Shown: positions 1 to 6,073, numbered from the stretch's first letter. The stretch: DNA of 11,867 nucleotides from Bacillota bacterium (GCA_023424865.1 JAFADM010000205.1:1-11867), one strand, 5' to 3'. Program-made: numbers and translations. Notes: generated by a model not told the origin, from the letters alone.

Positions 1-54
1 TTTGGTAAGATAGCGCTGCATTGAATACTCGGTAAACACTTTGGAGGGGATAGT

Positions 55-570
55 ATGAAAAATCTTTTGTTTTTATGTGGGCCTAATGGGATAGGAAAAA
101 CAACAATATCTAAAGAAATTGTCAGGCGGCTGTCCAACACGGCATATGTTGATTCCGACCCTTGCCGGTTTATGAACCCCTTTGTTTTAAGTAATGAGAC
201 AATTCCCACAATTGCAAAGAATATAAGTGATTTAATCACAAATTACATGAATTGCCCTGTTATAGATAATGTCGTGTTTTCATACGGCTTTCACGGCAGG
301 AGAAAAGAAGTTTTTGACCTGGTCATGGAAAACCTTTCTGAAATCAATTATGGCTTTATTCCGCTTCTTCTGTGGTGCAGCGAAGATGAGAACATTAAAA
401 GAATTAATACGGATAACCGAAGCATCGATCGTATTGAAAGAACCTTGAATGAATCCCGAAAAGCCTTCAATGATATTACATACCCAAAGATTGATATTAG
501 TGATTTTTCTGTTTCGGAAGCTGCCCGAAATATTATTATAAGGGCAGGGCTGGAATTTAACCCGATCTAA
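55..570 (+). CDS. P-loop AAA/nucleotide-kinase-like ATPase
   Basis: A 171-residue soluble protein opening with a Walker A loop, GPNGIGKT at residues 9-16, on the first beta strand. That arrangement is typical of small P-loop kinases (shikimate, gluconate, chloramphenicol phosphotransferase and AAA_17/18-like families). Two acidic residues in YVDSD (31-35) sit where these kinases place the catalytic or substrate-binding Asp. VIDNVVFS (69-76) is a plausible Walker B strand. The arginine-rich stretch at 116-129 could be the lid. The substrate cannot be read from sequence, and a phosphotransferase acting on a small molecule is the family-level inference. The ATG is fixed by GGAGGGG at 43-49. The promoter lies outside or at the very edge of the window. 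No partner gene follows directly. Confidence 0.85.
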   Translation: MKNLLFLCGPNGIGKTTISKEIVRRLSNTAYVDSDPCRFMNPFVLSNETIPTIAKNISDLITNYMNCPVIDNVVFSYGFHGRRKEVFDLVMENLSEINYGFIPLLLWCSEDENIKRINTDNRSIDRIERTLNESRKAFNDITYPKIDISDFSVSEAARNIIIRAGLEFNPI

Positions 571-607
571 AATAGTTATAATTAATTTTAGTATTTGTGT
601 TTGATGA

Positions 608-730
608 TATTAGTATTAATATTGATTTAGTACTAGTATTAATATTGGTATTAGTACTGGTTTTAGTATTAGTACTTGTATTTATATATACTGATATTAA
701 TGTTAATATTAGCATTAAAATTAATGAAAT
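608..730. repeat. Degenerate hexamer repeat tract (TATTAG/TACTGG-like)
   Basis: The intergenic tract is built from variants of a six-base unit such as TATTAG, TACTAG, TATTGG, TACTGG and TATTAA. Longer copies are nested in it: TAGTATTAATATTG occurs at 611-624 and 634-647, and GTATTAGTACTGG (648-660) recurs as GTATTAGTACTTG (666-678). Read in the frame of the next gene it gives a run of Ile/Leu codons that mimics a membrane helix, but that stretch has only a TTG start without a ribosome site. No promoter could be assigned within it. Confidence 0.7.
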
Positions 731-759
731 TAATTAGCTATAAAAGGTGGTATGTACAC

Positions 760-1335
760 ATGCTTGATAAAAGTATCCCTTATTTAGATGTATTAATGCA
801 TCGAAAGAGTGGTACTCCAATTCCAAAATTCAGCTTACCGGAGGGCTTCTCCCTTTCAGATTATAAAAAGGGAGATGAGGCTGCCTGGGCTGAAATTGAA
901 ACCTCCGTGCTTGAATTTGACAGCAAGGAGGAGGCCCTGTCCTATTTTAAGGAAGACTATTTACCCATGGTATCCGAAGTGGAGCGAAGATGTCTGTTTA
1001 TTGAGAACAGCAAAGGCGAGAAGGTGGCAACTGCCATGGCGTGGTGGGCCTATACGGACATTCGAAGGGATCCCTGGGTTTATTGGATAGCTGTTAAGCC
1101 TGATTATCAGGGATTGGGCTTGGGGAAAGCCGTAGTATCTGCAATCTTACATAGAATGCTTAACATCGAGGGTGACAGAGATTTTTACCTGCATACCCAG
1201 ACATGGAGCTATAAAGCAATTACCATATATAAAAAAATGGGATTTTATATTACGGACGAAAAAAATCTGTTCGTCTATTCTAATAACGATTATCAAAAAA
1301 CAATGGCGTTGCTGAAATCTTTAGGCATAGAATAG
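760..1335 (+). CDS. GNAT family N-acetyltransferase
   Basis: A 191-residue protein with the GCN5-related acetyltransferase fold, which transfers acetyl from acetyl-CoA to an amine. The acetyl-CoA pyrophosphate-binding motif A is clear: VKPDYQGLGLGKA (about residues 112-124) with the QxxGxG loop. The C-terminal motif B region follows as an aromatic strand, then SYKAITIYKKMGF (about 150-162). The acceptor cannot be predicted. The ATG at 760 is chosen because AAAGGTGG (743-750) lies nine bases ahead. An upstream TTG at 676 would add 28 residues translated from the repeat tract and has no ribosome site. The AraC-type regulator follows after 90 bases, and no terminator is visible between them. Confidence 0.9.
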   Translation: MLDKSIPYLDVLMHRKSGTPIPKFSLPEGFSLSDYKKGDEAAWAEIETSVLEFDSKEEALSYFKEDYLPMVSEVERRCLFIENSKGEKVATAMAWWAYTDIRRDPWVYWIAVKPDYQGLGLGKAVVSAILHRMLNIEGDRDFYLHTQTWSYKAITIYKKMGFYITDEKNLFVYSNNDYQKTMALLKSLGIE

Positions 1336-1389
1336 GGGCGTGTAATTCAGCAAATCAGGAACAGCAAAACCCCAATAGAGTTGTTACAA

Positions 1390-1407
1390 TATAATCACCG
1401 TATACGG
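1390..1407 (+). promoter_or_regulatory. TATAAT box with adjacent CCGTATACGG palindrome
   Basis: TATAAT occurs at 1390-1395, followed by the perfect ten-base palindrome CCGTATACGG at 1398-1407, nine bases ahead of the AGGTGG ribosome site of the AraC-type gene. The palindrome extends imperfectly to sixteen bases, with TC...GA at its ends. Its position over the expected start of transcription would suit an operator for self-regulation. No good -35 box is visible, so promoter assignment is weak. Confidence 0.35.
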
Positions 1408-1425
1408 AGAAAAGCAGGTGGTTAA

Positions 1426-2313
1426 TTGAATTACAGCGAAACAATAAGCCAAAGTATTTATTTTATTGAAACGCATATTAAAGATAAGCTGACGGTGGAG
1501 CGAATTGCGGCTAACGCGGGCTATTCGGTGTACCATTTTTCCCGGATGTTTGCTGCTGTTAAAGGGATAGCGGTAACGGACTATGTCCGTTTTCGCAGAT
1601 TATCCCTGGCACGTGCTGAGCTTTTAAGCCAGCGTAAAATTATAGACATCGCGCTGGATTATTGCTTTGAAACAGCGAGCGGATTCTCAAAAGCGTTTCG
1701 AAAAGAGTTTGGCTACAGCCCTACCACTTATATCGCGCGTATGAGCGGCTGGGATGGATCGCTAGCAACAACATCAATCGGAGGTTTTATGATGGATTTT
1801 ATTATTAAAAAAAGGCCCGCATTTAAGGTTGCAGGCTATGGTATTAAAACAAATATAACAAGTGGTTTCATGAAGGACATCGGAGCCTATTGGGAGGTCT
1901 ATTCCGGTGAAAATCTCGAAGACAAAATGTATTCTCAGCTTAAACCGCCCAAGCATGGGGAAGTGGGGCTGTGCGTACTGGATTCGGAGGACGGAGGCGC
2001 AACCTATTTGCTGGGTGTCATGGTTGAGGATTTTTCCAAGGTGACGCAGGATATGCTGACAGCGGAAGTGCCTGAAGCGGTATATGCAGTATTTACGACG
2101 CCCCCGGTGGATCTGGTCAAGGCGGATACCTATCAAAATAATCCGCTGAGTAGGGTGGTACAATCCGCCTGGAAGTATATTTTCGAAGAGTGGTTCCCAG
2201 AGAGCGGCTATGTTTACGATGACAGTAAATTGGATTTCGAATTTTACGACGAGCGCTGTCATTTTCGGCCAGACGCCACCATGGAAATCTATGTGCCGAT
2301 AAAAAAAGGATAG
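1426..2313 (+). CDS. AraC-family regulator with GyrI-like effector-binding domain
   Basis: A 295-residue regulator in two parts. Residues 1-106 are the AraC/XylS DNA-binding domain with two helix-turn-helix units (about 24-44 and 73-95), including the conserved FSKAFRKEFGYSPTTY signature of the second. Residues 125-295 match the GyrI-like/AraC effector-binding domain that binds hydrophobic or cationic small molecules: VAGYGIKTN, then a core with an aromatic-rich second half ending in DATMEIYVPIKK. This layout is that of Rob and BltR/BmrR-type drug-sensing activators, with the DNA-binding domain first. The start is a TTG at 1426, supported by AGGTGG at 1416-1421, because no ATG lies at a suitable distance. 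Its target is unknown. The adjacent acetyltransferase gene is the simplest candidate. Confidence 0.9.
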   Translation: MNYSETISQSIYFIETHIKDKLTVERIAANAGYSVYHFSRMFAAVKGIAVTDYVRFRRLSLARAELLSQRKIIDIALDYCFETASGFSKAFRKEFGYSPTTYIARMSGWDGSLATTSIGGFMMDFIIKKRPAFKVAGYGIKTNITSGFMKDIGAYWEVYSGENLEDKMYSQLKPPKHGEVGLCVLDSEDGGATYLLGVMVEDFSKVTQDMLTAEVPEAVYAVFTTPPVDLVKADTYQNNPLSRVVQSAWKYIFEEWFPESGYVYDDSKLDFEFYDERCHFRPDATMEIYVPIKKG

Positions 2314-2400
2314 AGTGGCTTCTGAGACTGGTCTTGTCAAGTGTTGGCTATAAGTTGAAAAAGACAGTAACATAACGGTATGAAATACGAAGATATTATC

Positions 2401-2428
2401 TTTCATTTGTTTTTCACAAGTATATAAT
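2401..2428 (+). promoter_or_regulatory. Possible weak sigma-A promoter for the mutarotase-like gene
   Basis: TATAAT at 2423-2428 is preceded, at 16 bases, by TTTCAT (2401-2406), a poor -35 match. It lies about 50 bases ahead of the start codon at 2480 in an otherwise AT-rich gap. The -10 box is perfect but the -35 is not, so this is a candidate only. Confidence 0.3.
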
Positions 2429-2479
2429 AGTTATAAAAAAAGGTCCGGGCCGGCATTACATACGACCAGAGGAGAGACA

Positions 2480-3130
2480 ATGAAAAGATTAATCTTCAGA
2501 GGAAAATTAAAAACGGGTACGGTTGAAGCATTTAACGGCTTATCACATGAGTTGAAAATCAGCCTTCAACCGTACCTTGACGATGAAAAACTGATGACTC
2601 TCAGTATCTTCACCTTTAAGGATACCTTGTTTCTTTACTATGAATGTATAAACGAGGTTATTGATCCGGAAATCTTGGTAAGTGGGCTCAGCTGCTGTCT
2701 TGAACCATGGCCTGGGCTGGAAGCACCCAGATACTGGGTGCCGATGATGGACATTTTCCATTATAACAGGCCGGTTGATAAAGAGCACTGGAGAAGAAAG
2801 GAGCCTGTACATAAGCGTGTTGCCAGAATTACGCGGCTTAAGGATGACATGTACAGCAGCTATATCTTTTATCATTTCCAACTGCAGGAGGAAAAACCCT
2901 CTATTGTAGGAAATAAGTATGGAATTATTGCGGCCCATGAGGATCTGCTGTTTTTTTACCATGAGGAACCCAATATTGTGGAGAAGCCTTCTCTGTATGA
3001 AGGAAAATTAAATACTCAAAATACACCGCCCAATTGGGGAGATTTAATGGCTCTGCACTTTAATGTTTGGGAAGGTATCGATGAGTCGCAGCGGATATGG
3101 CGGTATATTGACCTTGTTTTTGATATTTAA
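2480..3130 (+). CDS. Tandem L-rhamnose-mutarotase-like (dimeric alpha/beta barrel) protein
   Basis: A 216-residue protein that reads as two copies of the roughly 105-residue L-rhamnose mutarotase (DUF718/RhaM) fold. Copy 1 covers about 1-98: a first strand, a helix, then FTFKDTLFLYYE and WVPMMD. Copy 2 covers about 110-216: VARITRLKDD, a helix, EDLLFFYHEE, an aromatic segment near 186-197, and a C-terminal WRYIDLVFDI resembling the RhaM tail. From memory of E. coli RhaM, the catalytic pair is Tyr18 and His22. By eye, copy 2 keeps this spacing (Tyr128, His132), whereas copy 1 has Phe18 and Ser22 with a His one place later. A sugar mutarotase or sugar-binding role is inferred, and no rhamnose genes are nearby. 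The start is supported by AGAGGAGAG at 2468-2476. Similarity is judged by pattern only. Confidence 0.55.
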   Translation: MKRLIFRGKLKTGTVEAFNGLSHELKISLQPYLDDEKLMTLSIFTFKDTLFLYYECINEVIDPEILVSGLSCCLEPWPGLEAPRYWVPMMDIFHYNRPVDKEHWRRKEPVHKRVARITRLKDDMYSSYIFYHFQLQEEKPSIVGNKYGIIAAHEDLLFFYHEEPNIVEKPSLYEGKLNTQNTPPNWGDLMALHFNVWEGIDESQRIWRYIDLVFDI

Positions 3131-3173
3131 GGTCTTCTGTAAAAGCGTGGGATGAATAGGGGTAAATATTTTA

Positions 3174-3806
3174 ATGAGCTATATGAGAGGGATTATCCTG
3201 GAGGGTTATTCACATACCGGGAAAACATCTGTTTTAAAAGCTCTGAAGCTGCTTCAGGCACAGGAGGCATTGTCAGAGCGCAGTATCATTGTTCTTAGCG
3301 AGCATTATACTCAAGTATTGAACAATGTTCATGGAGAATTCAAGCGTTTGAATCGTGATGAACATCTTCGTTTGTTGGAAGAACGGGTTAATATGTTAAG
3401 ACAATTAAACGCATGGGCAAACTATTTAGGTCCGAATGCAGCCCGGGCCTCCAGAGGTATTTTTTTCATCTTGGAAAGATTCCATTTAAATCACAGAGTA
3501 GCCTTTCCATCAGAATCGACATACGAAATTCAGAAAATTGAAAATGAATTGCTTGAGCTTGGTGCTAAATGTGTCTTATTAACCGTTTCAGCGGAGAGTA
3601 TAGAACAAAGAATGCAGAGTCGAACACCTGACGAATGGAGGGGCAAAACAAAAGAGGAAATAAAAAAATCAGCTGATGATTTTAGATCTATTCAATCAGA
3701 GCTTCAAAAACAATCTTCTTTGTCAATTATCCCGACTTTGGAAATAAATACTGATAATAAGGATTGGAATGCTTATGCTATTGAATTAATGAATTTACTG
3801 GGCTAA
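3174..3806 (+). CDS. P-loop (deoxy)nucleoside/thymidylate kinase-like protein
   Basis: A 210-residue soluble protein with a Walker A loop, GYSHTGKTS at residues 11-19. ERFHLNHR at 101-108, after a hydrophobic strand, recalls the DR[YF]H motif of the thymidylate kinase and deoxynucleoside kinase family. A strand near 133-138 followed by an arginine-bearing helix (QRMQSRTPDEW, 145-155) fits the LID region. This supports a nucleotide-kinase fold, but the substrate is not evident and it is not a standard tmk: the loop is GYSHTGKT rather than the usual GxDGxGKS/T type. The start at 3174 lies eleven bases after AGGGG (3158-3162). An in-frame ATG at 3183 is an alternative. Confidence 0.75.
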   Translation: MSYMRGIILEGYSHTGKTSVLKALKLLQAQEALSERSIIVLSEHYTQVLNNVHGEFKRLNRDEHLRLLEERVNMLRQLNAWANYLGPNAARASRGIFFILERFHLNHRVAFPSESTYEIQKIENELLELGAKCVLLTVSAESIEQRMQSRTPDEWRGKTKEEIKKSADDFRSIQSELQKQSSLSIIPTLEINTDNKDWNAYAIELMNLLG

Positions 3807-3852
3807 TATTACACTCGTAATGAACCAAATTCATTCAGCAAAAAGCGCCGTT

Positions 3853-3967
3853 CTCTCTTACTTGTGCAGAAAAAGAGAGGCAGTCTAATCGCTATGCCGC
3901 TATACTTTACTTACAGTAAGCATTTGGCAGCCCTACCGGCGGGAGGGGTATCCCGGTAGGGTTTGCC
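3853..3967 (+). other. Two hairpins in the leader of the ASCH gene
   Basis: The 199-base gap before the ASCH-domain gene holds two inverted repeats. CTCTCTT (3853-3859) pairs with AAGAGAG (3873-3879) around a 13-base loop. CCCTACCGG (3931-3939) pairs perfectly with CCGGTAGGG (3953-3961), and the stem continues after small internal gaps through GGCA (3926-3929) and TGCC (3964-3967). Neither stem is followed by a T run, so ordinary terminators are unlikely. The second stem ends 26 bases ahead of the GGAG ribosome site. It could be a structured leader RNA or a DNA-level site. I match it to no known riboswitch class. Confidence 0.5.
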
Positions 3968-4005
3968 AGTGCTAAAATTATTGGATAGGAATTGGAGCGG
4001 ATGAA

Positions 4006-4458
4006 ATGGTTCATCTAGTTTATTGCGATAACAAGGAAATGGTTCTGGAGAAAATTCTTAACGGCTCAAAAACCATGGTGGTTCGCGGGGCAGCGGGCCG
4101 AAAAATACCTCATAGCCGGGTCTTTCCGGATGAAGTGTTGTACTTTATGAAAAAAGGTTCCGGTAAGATTTCTGCCATGGCTAAAGTGGTAAATGTACAA
4201 AATTATGTAAAGCTTACGGATGATAAAATAACAGAAATATTTGAAGCAAATCAAGGTAAGCTTAATTTGTCGGCAAATCAAGTAAAAAGGTGGCACAAGA
4301 AATGCTTGTGCCTCGTTGAATTTTCAGAGGTAGAACAGATAAATCCCCTGGAATTTGACCATCAGGGTAATATGGATGATTGGCTGATTATTGATAAAAT
4401 TGAGGATGTGGTTGTTGGAACCAGCATACCCTTTAACTATGAGAAATCGAAATTTTAA
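4006..4458 (+). CDS. ASCH/PUA-like domain protein
   Basis: A 150-residue cytosolic protein whose first half matches the ASCH (PUA-superfamily) fold. It begins with a short strand and a helix, then ILNGSKTMVVRG (residues 17-28), which contains the GxKxxxxR signature of ASCH proteins (Gly20, Lys22, Arg27). Strands with YFMKKGSGKI and AKVVNVQNY follow. ASCH domains bind RNA or modified nucleotides, and some hydrolyse acetylated cytidines. The C-terminal third, with VEFSEVEQINPLEF, completes the barrel. Substrate unknown. The ATG at 4006 is favoured with GGAG at 3994-3997. The ATG at 4001 is out of frame. It is followed by a short tandem repeat and a clear terminator, so it ends its transcript. 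Confidence 0.75.
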   Translation: MVHLVYCDNKEMVLEKILNGSKTMVVRGAAGRKIPHSRVFPDEVLYFMKKGSGKISAMAKVVNVQNYVKLTDDKITEIFEANQGKLNLSANQVKRWHKKCLCLVEFSEVEQINPLEFDHQGNMDDWLIIDKIEDVVVGTSIPFNYEKSKF

Positions 4459-4493
4459 TAGCACTAAAAATCAGTGTTAATTTTAAGTATCAA

Positions 4494-4567
4494 TCTATGT
4501 AAAAAGAATTTGAAATATGATTTATGTAAAAAAGAATTCGAAATATAATTTATGTAAAAAGAAATCG
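4494..4567. repeat. 27-28 base tandem repeat, about 2.7 copies
   Basis: Three consecutive units begin with TCTATGTAAAAAGAA (4494), TTTATGTAAAAAAGAA (4521) and TTTATGTAAAAAGAA (4549). The first two are 27 and 28 bases and share the continuation GAAATAT; the third is cut short near 4567. The array sits between the ASCH stop codon and its terminator and contains no convincing gene. Confidence 0.75.
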
Positions 4568-4578
4568 TAGTATTTATG

Positions 4579-4609
4579 AGAAACGGGATTTAAGGCCTGT
4601 TTCTTTTTT
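4579..4609 (+). terminator. Intrinsic terminator after the ASCH gene
   Basis: AGAAACGGG (4579-4587) pairs with CCTGTTTCT (4596-4604) through nine base pairs including one G-U, closing an eight-base loop. A run of six T residues follows directly (4604-4609). It ends the transcript of the ASCH gene. Confidence 0.85.
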
Positions 4610-4689
4610 GTTATATAATATTTATATAATTGTATTATTTATCTGGTAGGATGTCATGCTTTTTGGGAAATTCAGCGCGTTTAAGGCTT

Positions 4690-4719
4690 TTGTTTAAGTC
4701 TCCTTGAATATGCTATAAT
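4690..4719 (+). promoter_or_regulatory. Extended -10 promoter for the nitroreductase gene
   Basis: TTGTTT (4690-4695) and TATAAT (4714-4719) are spaced 18 bases apart, and TGC directly before the -10 box makes it an extended -10 (TGnTATAAT). It lies 112 bases ahead of the nitroreductase start and downstream of the previous terminator. The resulting leader is about 105 bases long. Confidence 0.6.
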
Positions 4720-4830
4720 AATTTTATATAAGCAGTCGTCAAAGTAAAGTCTGTGCCAAGCATTCTAAAGGAAAGCTATAAGTATACCAGGAAAGAATAT
4801 ATTTTCATTTGCCAGGAAGGAGAACGAATT

Positions 4831-5349
4831 ATGAGTGACGTATTGCAAACCATTAAGACCAGACGAAGTATTCGTAAATTTAAAGCGGATCAAATTACGA
4901 ACGAGCAGCTCGAGGCGATTGTTACTGCCGGGTTGTATGCTCCAAGCGCAAAAAATACTCAGAATTGGCAGCTAACAGTGGTACAGGGGGAAGAAAAGCT
5001 GGAGCTTCTCCGTGCCGCTATTGCGGAGGAAATTGGAGTTCCCAATTATCCACGCTTTTATAATGCTCCGACGCTTATTTTTGTATCTACCCCCAAGGAC
5101 TATGATTTTGGCCCTTATGATTCTTCGCTCGTTCTTGAAAACATTTTTCTGGAAGCAAACGCATTAGGCGTGGGCTCGATATGGATTAATCAGCTACTTA
5201 ATATTGGCGACAAGCCTTCGGTTCGCAAGGTGCTCTCACAGCTGAAGTTACCTGAAAATCACAAGGTTTGGGGAATTGCCGCTTTAGGTTATGCCGACGG
5301 CGAAGTAAATACAGACAGAGTGAATAAGGGCGTTGTGGTGTATGCCTGA
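4831..5349 (+). CDS. Nitroreductase family FMN protein
   Basis: A 172-residue flavoprotein of the nitroreductase family, which reduces nitro compounds, quinones or related electron acceptors with NAD(P)H through bound FMN. The hallmark N-terminal motif TRRSIRKF (residues 10-17) supplies the arginines that grip the FMN phosphate. It is followed by GLYAPSAKNTQNWQ (34-47), a typical active-site and FMN segment. A helix around 100-115 (LEANALGVGSIWI) and a terminal strand with GIAALGYAD complete the compact single-domain form. The length fits the smaller members. The ATG at 4831 is chosen for AGGAAGGAG at 4814-4822. The longer frame starting with GTG at 4753 has no good ribosome site and would add 26 unrelated residues. 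Transcribed from its own promoter. Confidence 0.92.
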   Translation: MSDVLQTIKTRRSIRKFKADQITNEQLEAIVTAGLYAPSAKNTQNWQLTVVQGEEKLELLRAAIAEEIGVPNYPRFYNAPTLIFVSTPKDYDFGPYDSSLVLENIFLEANALGVGSIWINQLLNIGDKPSVRKVLSQLKLPENHKVWGIAALGYADGEVNTDRVNKGVVVYA

Positions 5350-5405
5350 GCCCTATAAATGAGCTAACCCGGTGTTCCAGTCTTGCAACGCTGGTGATTG
5401 TGGTT

Positions 5406-5448
5406 ATTTGCCAGGTGCAGGCTTACAAATCCTGTGCCTATGGCAAAT
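5406..5448. other. Long hairpin between the nitroreductase and membrane-protein genes
   Basis: ATTTGCCA (5406-5413) and GGTGCAGG (5414-5421) pair with CCTGTGCC (5431-5438) and TGGCAAAT (5441-5448). This gives a sixteen-pair stem with two G-U pairs, a two-base bulge (TA) and a nine-base loop. A shorter stem, CCAG...CTGG, lies just upstream near 5379-5396. No T run follows on either strand, so a classical terminator is not supported. It may act as an RNA-stabilising 3' end, a leader element or a protein-binding site. Confidence 0.55.
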
Positions 5449-5511
5449 TTCCCACACACGAAGAGATTAGCTTTCATTGCGAAGGAAGACAATAAATAAG
5501 GAGAAAGTAAA

Positions 5512-5823
5512 ATGTATACACAGATCATTTTAGGCAGTGCCTTTATAATTATTGGAATAGGTCACTTGCTTAATGTAAATATATTTCTCGGAAAAAAGGC
5601 TAAAGCATTCATAAACTCAAATAACCTTAAATATTATCAAAAGGGATTGGCCTTGCCCTATACTTTGTTGGGTGTTCTCTTTATTACTATGGGAATTGTT
5701 GAAAGAATGAATGTTTTAGAAACCTTTATTTATATAGCCTTGTACGTTGTATTAGCGGTTATTCCTCTAACTATGGTTTTATTAAATAATAAAAAGTATT
5801 CAGGAAGCTATTTTATTCGCTGA
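5512..5823 (+). CDS. Small three-helix membrane protein, function unknown
   Basis: A 103-residue hydrophobic protein that I do not recognise as a named family. Three membrane segments are apparent at about residues 3-21, 45-63 and 69-92. The first loop is basic (GKKAKAF, 27-33), and the C-terminus is short and basic (NNKKYSG). Positive charges on the first loop and the tail suggest both face the cytoplasm. Small proteins of this shape (DUF3784-like and similar) are common in Firmicutes and lack assigned roles. The ATG is supported by AAGGAGA at 5498-5504. The gene ends in its own terminator (5825-5860), which insulates it from the riboswitch unit that follows. Confidence 0.75.
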   Translation: MYTQIILGSAFIIIGIGHLLNVNIFLGKKAKAFINSNNLKYYQKGLALPYTLLGVLFITMGIVERMNVLETFIYIALYVVLAVIPLTMVLLNNKKYSGSYFIR

Positions 5824-5824
5824 C

Positions 5825-5860
5825 AGGCATTGCTCCTTGCGGAGAAGAAGCCTAATTTTT
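5825..5860 (+). terminator. Intrinsic terminator after the three-helix membrane protein
   Basis: AGGC (5825-5828) pairs with GCCT (5850-5853) and CTCC (5833-5836) with GGAG (5841-5844) around the tetraloop TTGC, with an internal loop between the two stems. AATTTTT follows at 5854-5860. The interrupted stem makes it moderate rather than strong. Confidence 0.55.
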
Positions 5861-5865
5861 ACATA

Positions 5866-5894
5866 TTGACAGTGTTGAGGCATTTTGATAATAT
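5866..5894 (+). promoter_or_regulatory. Sigma-A promoter of the riboswitch unit
   Basis: A perfect -35 TTGACA (5866-5871), a 17-base spacer and a -10 TAATAT (5889-5894). Transcription would begin near 5901, so the aptamer is at the very 5' end of the transcript. This is the best promoter in the window. Confidence 0.85.
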
Positions 5895-5925
5895 TCGTAA
5901 TAGATTTGAATAAGGTTTTAGTTTT

Positions 5926-6018
5926 CTAGGGTTCCGTAACAGAAAATGTTAGTCTGGTCCGAGAGAAAACGCACAATCCGGATAAGATTGTGTACACGGT
6001 GGGATAAAAGCCTAGGAG
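5926..6018 (+). ncRNA. ykkC-class riboswitch, guanidine-I type
   Basis: The leader carries the conserved ykkC signature in order: CTAGGGTTCCG (5926-5936), CTGGTCCGAGAGAAAAC (5954-5970), ACACGG (5994-5999) and GGGATAAAAGCCTAGGAG (6001-6018). The expected helices are present. CTAGG (5926-5930) pairs with CCTAG (6011-6015) to close the aptamer. TAACA (5937-5941) pairs with TGTTA (5947-5951) around GAAAA. CACAATC (5972-5978) pairs with GATTGTG (5986-5992). In known members of subtype 1 this RNA binds free guanidinium and turns on export or breakdown genes. Subtype 2 members share the scaffold but bind ppGpp, PRPP or nucleoside diphosphates. The core here reads to me as subtype 1, from memory of the consensus. 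It controls the membrane-protein gene at 6074. Confidence 0.9.
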
Positions 6019-6049
6019 TTATTTAATTATGCTCCTAAGGCTTTTTTTG
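6009..6049 (+). terminator. Riboswitch-controlled intrinsic terminator
   Basis: AGCCTAGGAG (6009-6018) pairs with CTCCTAAGGCT (6032-6042), ten pairs with one bulged A, followed by a T-rich tail (6042-6053). Its 5' arm includes CCTAG, the 3' strand of the aptamer's closing helix. The two structures are therefore mutually exclusive, and ligand binding should prevent termination. Confidence 0.88.
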
Positions 6050-6073
6050 TTTTTCAGAAAGAGAGGATAGGTT

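Noticed and set aside
676..759. N-terminal extension of the acetyltransferase starting at a TTG and giving a hydrophobic helix
   Set aside because: The extension is translated repeat DNA, has no ribosome site, and the ATG at 760 has AAAGGTGG at a good distance.
1774..2406. Long ORF on the - strand opposite the AraC-type regulator
   Set aside because: It is the shadow of a clear regulator gene, has no recognisable domain and no ribosome site.
4494..4567. CRISPR array
   Set aside because: The repeats are directly adjacent with no spacers, have fewer than three full copies, and no cas genes are present.
4753..4830. Longer nitroreductase starting at GTG 4753
   Set aside because: The family motif begins right after the ATG at 4831, which has a strong AGGAAGGAG; the extension has neither.
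5926..6018. ppGpp or PRPP (ykkC subtype 2) riboswitch instead of guanidine-I
   Set aside because: The GGTCCGAGAG/ACACGG/GGGATAAAAG core reads as subtype 1, no purine or branched-chain amino-acid genes follow, and no tandem guanine aptamer is present. A covariance-model score would settle it.
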